Shown: positions 52,723 to 64,000, counted from the first letter of the stretch. The stretch: DNA of 64,000 bases from Bathymodiolus brooksi (GCA_963680875.1 OY804580.1:116625534-116689533), one strand, 5' to 3'. The notes: generated from the sequence alone by a model not told the origin. Program-made: numbers and translations.

Positions 52723-55700
52723 CGGACTGTCGAGTATAATATACATGCCTGTTGTATGTTGTTTCTAACGGACTGTCGAGTATAATCTACATGGTCTGTT
52801 GTATGTTGTTTCTAACGGACTGTCGAGTATAATCTCCATGTCTGTTGTATGTTGTTTCTAACGGACTGTCGAGTATATTCTACATGTCTTTTGTATGTTG
52901 TTTCTAACGGACTGTCGAGTATAATCTACATGTCTGTTGTATGTTGTTTCTAACGGACTGTCGAGTATAATCTACATGTCTGTTGTATGTTGTTTCTAAC
53001 GGACTGTCGAGTATAATCTACATGGTCTGTTGTATGTTGTTTCTAACGGACTGTCGAGTATAATCTCCATGTCTGTTGTATGTTGTTTCTAACGGACTGT
53101 CGAGTATAATCTCCATGTATGTTGTATGTTGTTTCTAACGGACTGTCGAGTATAATCTACATGTCTGTTGTATGTTGTTTCTAACGGAAAGTCGAGTATA
53201 ATCTACATATCTGTTGCATGTTGTTTCTAACGGACTGTCGAGTATAATCTACATGTCTGTTGTATGTTGTTTCTAACGGACTGTCGAGTATAATCTACAT
53301 GTCTGTTGTATGTTGTTTCTAATGGACTGTCGAGTATAATCTACATGTCTGTTGTATGTTGTTTCTAACGGACTGTCGAGTATAATCTACATCTCTGTTG
53401 TATGTTGTTTCTAACGGACTGTCGAGTATAATCTACATGTCTGTTGTATGTTGTTTCTAATGGACTGTCGAGTATAATCTACATGTCTGTTGTATGTTGT
53501 TTCTAACCGACTGTCGAGTATAATATACATGTCTGTTGTATGTTGTTTCTAACGGACTGTCGAGTATAATCTACATGGTCTGTTGTATGTTGTTTCTCAC
53601 GGACTGTCGAGTATAATCTCCATGTCTGTTGTATGTTGTTTCTAACGGACTGTCGAGTATATTCTACATGTCTGTTGTATGTTGTTTCTAACGGACTGTC
53701 GAGTATAATCTACATGTCTGTTGTATGTTGTTTCTAACGGACTGTCGAGTATAATCTACATGTCTGTTGTATGTTGTTTCTAACGGACTGTCGAGTATAA
53801 TCTACATGTCTGTTGTATGTTGTTTCTATCGGACTGTCGAGTATATTCTACATGTCTTTTGTATGTTGTTTCTAACGGACTGTCGAGTATAATCTACATG
53901 TCTGTTGTATGTTGTTTCTAACGGACTGTCGAGTATAATATACATGTCTGTTGTATGTTGTTTCTAACGAACTGTCGAGTATAATCTACATGTCTGCTGT
54001 ATGTTGTTTCTAACGGACTGTCGAGTATAATCTACATGTCTGTTGTATGTTGTTTCTAATGGACTGTCGAGTATAATCTACATGTATGTTGTATGTTGTT
54101 TCTAACGGACTGTCGAGTATAATCTACATGTCTGTTGTATGTTGTTTCTAACGGACTGTCGAGTATAATCTCCATGTCTGTTGTATGTTGTTTCTAACGG
54201 ACTGTCGAGTATAATCTACATGTCTGTTGTATGTTGTTTCTAACTGACTGTCGAGTATAATCTACATGTCTGTTGTATGTTGTTTCTAACTGACTGTCGA
54301 GTATAATCTACATGTCTGTTGTATGTTGTTTCTAACGGACTGTCGAGTATAATCTACATGTCTGTTGTATGTTGTTTCTAACGGACTGTTGAGTATAATC
54401 TACATGTCTGTTGTATGTTGTTTCTAACGGAATGTCGAGTATAATCTCCATGTCTGTTGTATGTTGTTTCTAATGGACTGTCGAGTATAATCTACATGTC
54501 TGTTGTATGTTGTTTCTAACGGACTGTCGACTATAATCTACATGTCTGTTGTATGTTGTTTCTAACGGACTGTCGAGTATTATCTACATGTCTGTTGTAT
54601 GTTGTTTCTAACGGACTGTCGAGTATAATCTACATGTCTGTTGTATGTTGTTTCTAACGGACTGTCGAGTATAATCTACATGTCTGTTGTATGTTGTTTC
54701 TAATGGACTGTCGAGTATAATCTACATGTCTGTTGTATGTTGTTTCTAACGGACTTTCGAGTATAATCTCTATGTCTGTTGTATGTTGTTTCTAATGAAC
54801 TGTCGAGTATAATCTACATGTCTGTTGTATGTTGTTTCTAACGGACTGTCTAGTATAATATACATGTCTGTTGTATGTTGTTTCTAATGGACTGTCGAGT
54901 ATAATCTACATGTCTGCTGTATGTTGTTTCTAACGGTCTGTCGATTATAATATACATGTCTGTTGTATGTTGTTTCTAACGGACTGTCGAGTATAATCTA
55001 CATGTCTGTTGTATGTTGTTTCTAACGGAGTGTCAAGTATAATCTCCATGTCTGTTGTATGTTGTTTCTAATAGACTGTCAAGTATAATCTACATGTCTG
55101 TTGTATGTTGTTTCTAACGGACTGTCGAGTATAATCTACATGTCTGTTGTATGTTGTTTCTTACGGACTGTCGAGTATAATATACATGTCTGTTGTGTGT
55201 TGTTTCGAATGGACTGTCGAGTATAATCTCCATGTATGTTGTATGTTGTTTCTAACGGACTGTCGAGTATAATCTACATGTCTGTTGTATGTTGTTTCTA
55301 ACGGACTGTCGAGTATAATCTACATGTCTCTTGTATGTTGTTTCTAACGGTCTGTCGAGTATAATATACATGTCTGTTGTATGTTGTTTCTAACGGACTG
55401 TCGAGTATAATCTACATGTCTGTTGTATGTTGTTTCTAACGGAGTGTCCAGTATAATCTCCATGTCTGTTGTATGTTGTTTCTAACGGACTGTCGAGTAT
55501 AATCTACATGTCTGTTGTATGTTGTTTCTAATGGACTGTCGAGTATAATCTACATGTCTGTTGTATGTTGTTTCTAACGGACTGTCGAGTATAATATACA
55601 TGTCTGTTGTATGTTGTTTCTAACGGACTCTCGAGTATAATCTACATGTCTGTTGTATGTTGTTTCTAACGGACTGTCGAGTATAATCTACATGTCTGTT

Positions 55701-55760
55701 GTATGTTGTTTCTAACGGACTGTCGAGTATAATCTACATGTCTGCTGTATGTTGTTTCTT
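52723..55760. repeat. 4,093-bp HOR, copy 2 (shortened end)
   Basis: Parallel to copy 1 at +4,093 from about 52,723 to 55,450, then at +3,817 (CTCTCGAG 51,811 and 55,628). Differences include TGTCCAG in place of TGTCAAG near 55,447 and CATCTCTG near 53,391. The region 53,829-53,870 has CTATCGG followed by TATATTC and TCTTTTG. The end passes into the E2-type series (CTTACGGTCTG at 55,758). Confidence 0.82.
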
Positions 55761-58700
55761 ACGGTCTGTCGAGTATAATATACATGTCTGTTGTATGTTG
55801 TTTCTAACGGACTGTCGAGTATAATCTACATGTCTGTTGTATGTTGTTTCTAACGAAGTGTCAAGTATAATCTCCATGTCTGTTGTATGTTGTTTCTAAC
55901 GGACTGTCGAGTATAATCTACATGTCTGTTGTATGTTGTTTCTAATGGACTGTCGAGTATAATCTACATGTCTGTTGTATGTTGTTTCTAACGGACTGTC
56001 GAGTATAATCTACATGTCTGTTGTATGTTGTTTCTAACGAACTGTCGAGTATAATCTACATGTCTGTTGTATGTTGTTTCTAACGGACTGTCGAGTATAA
56101 TCTACATGTCTGTTGTATGTTGTTTCTAATGGACTGTCGAGTATAATCTACATGTCTGTTGTATATTGTTTCTAACGGACTGTCGAGTATAATCTACATG
56201 TCTGTTGTATGTTGTTTCTAACGGACTGTCGAGTATAATCTACATGGTCTGTTGTATGTTGTTTCTATCGGACTGTCGAGTATAATCTACATGTCTGTTG
56301 TATGTTGTTTCTAATGGACTGTCGAGTATAATCTACATGTCTGTTGTATGTTGTTTCTAACGGACTGTCGAGTATAATATACATGTCTGTTGTATGTTGT
56401 TTCTAACGGACTGTCGAGTATAATCTACATGTCTGCTGTATGTTGTTTCTAACGGACTGTCGAGTATAATCTACATGTCCGTTGTATGTGGTTTCTAATG
56501 GACTGTCGAGTATAATCTACATGTCTGTTGTATGTTGTTTCTAACGGACTGTCGAGTATAATCTACATGTCTGTTGTATGTTGTTTCTAACGGACTGTCG
56601 AGTATAATCTCCATGTCTGTTGTATGTTGTTTCTAACGGACTGTCGAGTATAATCTACATGTCTGTTGTATGTTGTTTCTAACGGACTGTCGAGTATAAT
56701 CTACATGTCTGTTGTATGTTGTTTCTAACGGACTGTCGAGTATAATCTACATGTCTGTTGTATGTTGTTTCTAACGCACTGTCGAGTATAATCTACATGG
56801 TCTTTTGTATGTTGTTTCTAACGGACTGTCGAGTATAATCTACATGTCTGTTGTATGTTGTTTCTAATGGACTGTCGAGTATAATCTACATGTCTGTTGT
56901 ATGTTGTTTCTAACGGACTGTCGAGTATAATATACATGTCTGTTGTATGTTGTTTCTAACGGACTGTCGAGTATAATCTACATGGTCTGTTGTATGTTGT
57001 TTCTAACGGATTGTTGAGTATAATCTCCATGTCTGTTGTATGTTGTTTCTAACGGACTGTCGAGTATATTCTACATGTCTGTTGTATGTTGTTTCTAACG
57101 GACTGTCGAATATAATCTACATGTCTGTTGTATGTTGTTTCTAACGGACTGTCGAGTATAATCTACATGTCTGTTGTATGTTGTTTCTAACGGACTGTCG
57201 AGTATAATCTACATGGTCTGTGTTTGTTGTTTCTAATGGACTGTCGAGTATAATCTACATGTCTGTTGTATGTTGTTTCTAACGGACTGTCGAGTATAAT
57301 ATACATGTCTGTTGTATGTTGTTTCTAACGGACTGTCGAGTATATTCTACATGTCTGTTGTATGTTGTTTCTAACGGACTGTCGAGTATAATCTACATGT
57401 CTGTTGTATGTTGTTTCTAACGGACTGTCGAGTATAATCTACATGTCTGTTGTATGTTGTTTCTAACGGACTGTCGAGTATAATCTACATGGTCTGTTGT
57501 ATGTTGTTTCTAACGGACTGTCGAGTATAATCTACATGTCTGTTGTATGTTGTTTCTAACGGACTGTCGAGTATAATATACATGTCTGTTGTATGTTGTT
57601 TCTAACGGACTGTCGAGTATAATCTACATGTCTGCTGTATGTTGTTTCTAACGGACTGTCGAGTATAATCTACATGTCTGTTGTATGTTGTTTCTAATGG
57701 ACTGTCGAGTATAATCTACATGTCTGTTGTATGTTGTTTCTAACGGACTGTTGAGCATAATCTACATGGTCTGTTGTATGTTGTTTCTAACGGACTGTCG
57801 AGTATAATCTCCATGTCTGTTGTATGTTGTTTCTAAAGGACTGTCGAGTATAATCTCCATGTATGTTGTATGTTGTTTCTAACGGACTGTCGAGTATAAT
57901 ATACATGTCTGTTGTATGTTGTTTCTAATGGACTGTCGAGTATAATCTACATGTCTGCTGTATGTTGTTTCTAATGGTCTGTCGAGTATAATATACATGT
58001 CTGTTGTATGTTGTTTCTAACGGACTGTCGAGTATAATCTACATGTCTGTTGTATGTTGTTTCTAACGGAGTGTCAAGTATAATCTCCATGTCTGTTGTA
58101 TGTTGTTTCTAATGGACTGTCAAGTATAATCTACATGTCTGTTGTATGTTGTTTCTAACGGACTGTCGAGTATAATCTACATGTCTGTTGTATGTTGTTT
58201 CTAACGGACTGTCGAGTATAATATACATGTCTGTTGTATGTTGTTTCGAATGGACTGTCGAGTATAATCTCCATGTATGTTGTATGTTGTTTCTAACGAA
58301 CTGTCGAGTATAATCTACATGTCTGTTGTATGTTGTTTCTAACGGACTGTCGAGTATAATCTACATGTCTCTTGTATGTTGTTTCTAACGGTCTGTCGAG
58401 TATAATATACATGTCTGTTGTATGTTGTTTCTAACGGACTGTCGAGTATAATCTACATGTCTGTTGTATGTTGTTTCTAACGGAGTGTCAAGTATAATCT
58501 CCATGTCTGTTGTATGTTGTTTCTAACGGACTGTCGAGTATAATCTACATGTCTGTTGTATGTTGTTTCTAATGGACTGTCGAGTATAATCTACATGTCT
58601 GTTGTATGTTGTTTCTAACGGACTGTCGAGTATAATATACATGTCTGTTGTATGTTGTTTCTAATGGACTGTCGAGTATAATCTACATGTCTGTTGTATG

Positions 58701-58936
58701 TTGTTTCTAACGGACTGTCGAGTATAATATACATGTCTGTTGTATGTTGTTTCTAACGGACTCTCGAGTATAATCTACATGTCTGTTGTATGTTGTTTCT
58801 AACGGACTGTCGAGTATAATCTACATGTCTGTTGTATGTTGTTTCTAATGGACTGTCGAGTATAATCTCCATGTATGTTGTATGTTGTTTCTAACGGACT
58901 GTCGAGTATAATCTACATGTCTGCTGTATGTTGTTT
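55758..58936. repeat. 3,179-bp HOR, copy 1
   Basis: Recurs at +3,179: CTTACGGTCTG 55,758 and 58,937, CATGTCCG 56,474 and 59,653, CTAACGCACT 56,771 and 59,950, CATGGTCTRTGTTTG 57,212 and 60,391, TTCGAATGG near 58,246 and 61,425. The length is 69 monomers plus 5 bp. It combines a D/C-like part (CTATCGG, CATGG, GTTGAGC) with an E-specific part (GGAGTGTCAAG, TTCGAATGG, CTCTTG). Confidence 0.87.
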
Positions 58937-61900
58937 CTTACGGTCTGTCGAGTATAATATACATGTCTGTTGTATGTTGTTTCTAACGGACTGTCGAGTA
59001 TAATCTACATGTCTGTTGTATGTTGTTTCTAACGAAGTGTCAAGTATAATCTCCATGTCTGTTGTATGTTGTTTCTAACGGACTGTCGAGTATAATCTAC
59101 ATGTCTGTTGTATGTTGTTTCTAATGGACTGTCGAGTATAATCTACATGTCTGTTGTATGTTGTTTCTAACGGACTGTCGAGTATAATCTACATGTCTGT
59201 TGTATGTTGTTTCTAACGAACTGTCGAGTATAATCTACATGTCTGTTGTATGTTGTTTCTAACGGACTGTCGAGTATAATCTACATGTCTGTTGTATGTT
59301 GTTTCTAATGGACTGTCGAGTATAATCTACATGTCTGTTGTATATTGTTTCTAACGGACTGTCGAGTATAATCTACATGTCTGTTGTATGTTGTTTCTAA
59401 CGGACTGTCGAGTATAATCTACATGGTCTGTTGTATGTTGTTTCTATCGGACTGTCGAGTATAATCTACATGTCTGTTGTATGTTGTTTCTAATGGACTG
59501 TCGAGTATAATCTACATGTCTGTTGTATGTTGTTTCTAACGGACTGTCGAGTATAATATACATGTCTGTTGTATGTTGTTTCTAACGGACTGTCGAGTAT
59601 AATCTACATGTCTGCTGTATGTTGTTTCTAACGGACTGTCGAGTATAATCTACATGTCCGTTGTATGTGGTTTCTAATGGACTGTCGAGTATAATCTACA
59701 TGTCTGTTGTATGTTGTTTCTAACGGACTGTCGAGTATAATCTACATGTCTGTTGTATGTTGTTTCTAACGGACTGTCGAGTATAATCTCCATGTCTGTT
59801 GTATGTTGTTTCTAACGGACTGTCGAGTATAATCTACATGTCTGTTGTATGTTGTTTCTAACGGACTGTCGAGTATAATCTACATGTCTGTTGTATGTTG
59901 TTTCTAACGGACTGTCGAGTATAATCTACATGTCTGTTGTATGTTGTTTCTAACGCACTGTCGAGTATAATCTACATGGTCTTTTGTATGTTGTTTCTAA
60001 CGGACTGTCGAGTATAATCTACATGTCTGTTGTATGTTGTTTCTAATGGACTGTCGAGTATAATCTACATGTCTGTTGTATGTTGTTTCTAACGGACTGT
60101 CGAGTATAATATACATGTCTGTTGTATGTTGTTTCTAACGGACTGTCGAGTATAATCTACATGGTCTGTTGTATGTTGTTTCTAACGGACTGTTGAGTAT
60201 AATCTCCATGTCTGTTGTATGTTGTTTCTAACGGACTGTCGAGTATATTCTACATGTCTGTTGTATGTTGTTTCTAACGGACTGTCGAATATAATCTACA
60301 TGTCTGTTGTATGTTGTTTCTAACGGACTGTCGAGTATAATCTACATGTCTGTTGTATGTTGTTTCTAACGGACTGTCGAGTATAATCTACATGGTCTAT
60401 GTTTGTTGTTTCTAATGGACTGTCGAGTATAATCTACATGTCTGTTGTATGTTGTTTCTAACGGACTGTCGAGTATAATATACATGTCTGTTGTATGTTG
60501 TTTCTAACGGACTGTCGAGTATATTCTACATGTCTGTTGTATGTTGTTTCTAACGGACTGTCGAGTATAATCTACATGTCTGTTGTATGTTGTTTCTAAC
60601 GGACTGTCGAGTATAATCTACATGTCTGTTGTATGTTGTTTCTAACGGACTGTCGAGTATAATCTACATGGTCTGTTGTATGTTGTTTCTAACGGACTGT
60701 CGAGTATAATCTACATGTCTGTTGTATGTTGTTTCTAACGGACTGTCGAGTATAATATACATGTCTGTTGTATGTTGTTTCTAACGGACTGTCGAGTATA
60801 ATCTACATGTCTGCTGTATGTTGTTTCTAACGGACTGTCGAGTATAATCTACATGTCTGTTGTATGTTGTTTCTAATGGACTGTCGAGTATAATCTACAT
60901 GTCTGTTGTATGTTGTTTCTAACGGACTGTTGAGCATAATCTACATGGTCTGTTGTATGTTGTTTCTAACGGACTGTCGAGTATAATCTCCATGTCTGTT
61001 GTATGTTGTTTCTAAAGGACTGTCGAGTATAATCTCCATGTATATTGTATGTTGTTTCTAACGGACTGTCGAGTATAATATACATGTCTGTTGTATGTTG
61101 TTTCTAATGGACTGTCGAGTATAATCTACATGTCTGCTGTATGTTGTTTCTAATGGTCTGTCGAGTATAATATACATGTCTGTTGTATGTTGTTTCTAAC
61201 GGACTGTCGAGTATAATCTACATGTCTGTTGTATGTTGTTTCTAACGGAGTGTCAAGTATAATCTCCATGTCTGTTGTATGTTGTTTCTAATGGACTGTC
61301 AAGTATAATCTACATTTCTGTTGTATGTTGTTTCTAACGGACTGTCGAGTATTATCTACATGTCTGTTGTATGTTGTTTCTAACGGACTGTCGAGTATAA
61401 TATACATGTCTGTTGTATGTTGTTTCGAATGGACTGTCGAGTATAATCTCCATGTATGTTGTATGTTGTTTCTAACGAACTGTCGAGTATAATCTACATG
61501 TCTGTTGTATGTTGTTTCTAACGGACTGTCGAGTATAATCTACATGTCTCTTGTATGTTGTTTCTAACGGTCTGTCGAGTATAATATACATGTCAGTTGT
61601 ATGTTGTTTCTAACGGACTGTCGAGTATAATCTACATGTCTGTTGTATGTTGTTTCTAACGGAGTGTCAAGTATAATCTCCATGTCTGTTGTATGTTGTT
61701 TCTAACGGACTGTCGAGTATAATCTACATGTCTGTTGTATGTTGTTTCTAATGGACTGTCGAGTATAATCTACATGTCTGTTGTATGTTGTTTCTAACGG
61801 ACTGTCGAGTATAATATACATGTCTGTTGTATGTTGTTTCTAACGGACTCTCGAGTATAATCTACATGTCTGTTGTATGTTGTTTCTAACGGACTGTCGA

Positions 61901-62023
61901 GTATAATCTACATGTCTGTTGTATGTTGTTTCTAATGGACTGTCGAGTATAATCTCCATGTATGTTGTATGTTGTTTCTAACGGACTGTCGAGTATAATC
62001 TACATGTCTGCTGTTTGTTGTTT
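58937..62023. repeat. 3,179-bp HOR, copy 2 (3,087 bp)
   Basis: Same variant order as copy 1 but two monomers shorter overall: CTTACGGTCTG at 58,937 then 62,024, 3,087 bp. Private changes include CATGGTCTATG (60,391), CATGTATATTG near 61,037 and CATGTCAG near 61,592. Confidence 0.84.
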
Positions 62024-64000
62024 CTTACGGTCTGTCGAGTATAATATACATGTCTGTTGTATGTTGTTTCTAACGGACTGTCGAGTATAATCTACATGTC
62101 TGTTGTATGTTGTTTCTAACGAAGTGTCAAGTATAATCTCCATGTCTGTTGTATGTTGTTTCTAACGGACTGTCGAGTATAATCTACATGTCTGTTGTAT
62201 GTTGTTTCTAACGGACTGTCGAGTATAATCTACATGTCTGTTGTATGTTGTTTCTAACGAACTGTCGAGTATAATCTACATGTCTATTGTATGTTGTTTC
62301 TAACGGACTGTCGAGTATAATCTACATGTCTGTTGTATGTTGTTTCTAATGGACTGTCGAGTATAATCTACATGTCTGTTGTATATTGTTTCTAATGGAC
62401 TGTCGAGTATAATCTACATGTCTGTTGTATGTTATTTCTAACGGACTGTCGAGTATAATCTACATGGTCTGTTGTATGTTGTTTCTATCGGACTGTCGAG
62501 TATAATCTACATGTCTGTTGTATGTTGTTTCTAATGGACTGTCGAGTATAATCTACATGTCTGTTGTATGTTGTTTCTAACGGACTGTCGAGTATATTAT
62601 ACATGTCTGTTGTATGTTGTTTCTAACGGACTGTCGAGTATAATCTACATGTCTGCTGTATGTTGTTTCTAACGGACTGTCGAGTATAATCTACATGTCC
62701 GTTGTATGTTGTTTCTAATGGACTGTCGAGTATAATCTACATGTCTGTTGTATGTTGTTTCTAACGGACTGTCGAGTATAATCTACATGTCTGTTGTATG
62801 TTGTTTCTAACGGACTGTCGAGTATAATCTCCATGTCTGTTGTATGTTGTTTCTAACGGACTGTCGAGTATAATCTACATGTCTGTTGTATGTTGTTTCT
62901 AACGGACTGTCGAGTATAATCTACATGTCTGTTGTATGTTGTTTCTAACGGACGTTCGAGTATAATCTACATGTCTGTTGTATGTTGTTTCTAACGCACT
63001 GTCGAGTATAATCTACATGGTCTTTTGTATGTTGTTTCTAACGGACTGTCGAGTATAATCTACATGTCTGTTGTATGTTGTTTCTAACGGACTGTCGAGT
63101 ATAATATACATGTCTGTTGTATGTTGTTTCGAATGGACTGTCGAGTATAATCTCCATGTATGTTGTATGTTGTTTCTAACGAACTGTCGAGTATAATCTA
63201 CATGTCTGTTGTATGTTGTTTCTAACGGACTGTCGAGTATAATCTACATGTCTCTTGTATGTTGTTTCTAACGGTCTGTCGAGTATAATATACATGTCTG
63301 TTGTATGTTGTTTCTAACGGACTGTCGAGTATAATCTACATGTCTGTTGTATGTTGTTTCTAATGGACTGTCGAGTATAATCTACATGTCTGTTGTATGT
63401 TGTTTCTAACGGACTGTCGAGTATAATATACATGTCTGTTGTATGTTGTTTCTAACGGACTCTCGAGTATAATCTACATGTCTGTTGTATGTTGTTTCTA
63501 ACGGACTGTCGAGTATAATCTACATGTCTGTTGTATGTTGTTTCTAATGGACTGTCGAGTATAATCTCCATGTATGTTGTATGTTGTTTCTAACGGACTG
63601 TCGAGTATAATCTACATGTCTGCTGTATGTTGTTTCTTACGGTCTGTCGAGTATAATATACATGTCTGTTGTATGTTGTTTCTAACGGACTGTCGAGTAT
63701 AATCTACATGTCTGTTGTATGTTGTTTCTAACGAAGTGTCAAGTATAATCTCCATGTCTGTTGTATGTTGTTTCTAACGGACTGTCGAGTATAATCTACA
63801 TGTCTCTTGTATGTTGTTTCTAACGGTCTGTCGAGTATAATATACATGTCTGTTGTATGTTGTTTCTAACGGACTGTCGAGTATAATCTACATGTCTGTT
63901 GTATGTTGTTTCTAACGGAGTGTCAAGTATAATCTCCATGTCTGTTGTATGTTGTTTCTAACGGACTGTCGAGTATAATCTACATGTCTGTTGTATGTTG
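62024..64000. repeat. 3,179-bp HOR, copy 3 (internally deleted, runs off the edge)
   Basis: CATGTCCG at 62,694 and CTAACGCACT at 62,991 follow those of copy 2 at 3,041 bp. From CTAACGCACT to TTCGAATGG is only about 138 bp here against 1,475 in copy 2, so about 1,337 bp (29 monomers) is missing near 63,085-63,110. Two more monomers are missing near 63,290-63,360. CTTACGGTCTG reappears at 63,636 and the array continues past the window end. Confidence 0.82.

Larger units (their letters stand above)
47150..56770. repeat. Domain E HOR copy E1 (9,621 bp, holds the 4,093-bp duplication)
   Basis: Bounded by CTAACGCACT monomers followed by CATGGTCTTTTG (47,150 and 56,771). The first 1.2 kb (up to about 48,300, with CATGGTCTGTGTTTG at 47,591) recurs at +9,621 (57,212). 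The interior contains two tandem copies of a 4,093-bp HOR. Units E2 and E3 have the same ends but only about 3.1 kb between them. Confidence 0.8.
1..64000. repeat. 46-bp satellite array filling the whole window
   Basis: Every part of the window reads as a direct tandem copy of a 46-bp unit, about 1,390 copies, all in the same orientation. Successive CTAAYGG starts fall 46 bp apart (for example 1, 47, 93, 139, 185), apart from rare 42-, 45- and 47-bp copies. No copy is inverted and no foreign sequence interrupts the array. The T-rich strand is the + strand. Long homogeneous arrays of this kind are known from centromeric, pericentromeric, subtelomeric and other heterochromatic DNA of eukaryotes; which applies here cannot be told. 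I do not recognise the monomer as a named satellite. This entry also answers for every gene-free stretch in the window: each holds only satellite monomers. Confidence 0.99.

Noticed and set aside
1..64000. TATAAT in nearly every monomer, resembling a bacterial -10 box or a TATA element
   Set aside because: It is a fixed part of the satellite unit, with no -35 element at proper spacing and no downstream gene. The context is eukaryotic satellite DNA.
1..64000. CRISPR array
   Set aside because: Period is regular, but there are no unique spacers: the whole 46 bp is repeated, with only point differences, over 64 kb, and there are no cas genes.
1..64000. CENP-B box or telomere repeat
   Set aside because: The essential CENP-B bases (TTCG....A..CGGG) are not present, including in the TTCGAATGG variant monomers, and no TTAGGG-, TTTAGGG- or TTAGG-type telomere repeats occur. 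Centromeric function is neither shown nor excluded.
1..64000. Protein-coding tandem repeat (minisatellite in a gene)
   Set aside because: The 46-bp period is not a multiple of three, and TAA occurs twice per monomer, so all + frames are closed within a few monomers. The reverse complement also carries stops (for example TAG in TGTAGATTA).
1..64000. p53-like half-site around CATG (ACATGTCT)
   Set aside because: Only the right half (CATG followed by three pyrimidines) fits; the bases before CATG are CTA, not three purines, and no second half-site is spaced correctly.
1..64000. Hairpin, rho-independent terminator or RNA gene
   Set aside because: Palindromes are only 4-6 bp (TCGA, ACATGT); no long GC-rich stem or tRNA/rRNA-like sequence was seen in any monomer or at any HOR junction.
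1..64000. Transposable element or insertion breaking the array
   Set aside because: I looked for breaks in the 46-bp pattern and found only single-base indels and the 42-bp monomer at 52,631; no target-site duplications, terminal repeats or unique sequence.

Overview
The whole 64 kb window is one uninterrupted satellite DNA array. A 46-bp monomer is repeated head to tail on the same strand about 1,390 times (64,000/46), from the first base to the last. I saw no unique sequence, transposon, RNA gene, credible protein-coding gene or inverted block. Neither end of the array lies in the window.

In a frame starting at CTAACGG (for example 139-184), the consensus monomer has CpGs at monomer positions 5-6 and 13-14. 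TCGA lies at 12-15, TATAAT at 17-22, ACATGT at 25-30, and a T/G-rich tail TGTTGTATGTTGTTT at 32-46. It is about 37% GC and strand-asymmetric (19 T against 10 A). Most copies differ from it at zero to three sites, and the same variants recur in fixed order. The array is therefore organised into nested higher-order repeats (HORs).

Layout, from distances between matching rare variants: (A) 1-10,214, an alpha/beta block structure with a 3,588-bp (78-monomer) HOR present in two nearly identical copies, with 966-bp sub-repeats inside. (B) 10,215 to about 15,500, a 1,569-bp HOR marked by a triple-variant monomer (GTTGAGCATAAT plus CATGG). (C) About 15,500-41,250, a family of HOR copies at 17,090, 23,269, 26,312, 30,277, 34,841, 37,699 and 38,805, of different lengths because of internal gains and losses (3,043 bp in the shortest early copy, with a 922-bp submodule). 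(D) About 41,250-46,900, mixed B/C-type modules with a roughly 1,014-bp duplication. (E) About 46,900-64,000, a 4,093-bp tandem duplication and a 3,179-bp HOR, with a shortened last copy.

The organism is most likely a eukaryote. Long homogeneous satellites with HORs are typical of centromeric, pericentromeric, subtelomeric or heterochromatic DNA. Both CpGs show frequent changes to TpG or CpA, as expected where cytosine is methylated. I do not recognise the monomer and cannot name the taxon or chromosomal location. No genes act together here; the content is structural DNA shaped by unequal exchange or other amplification.
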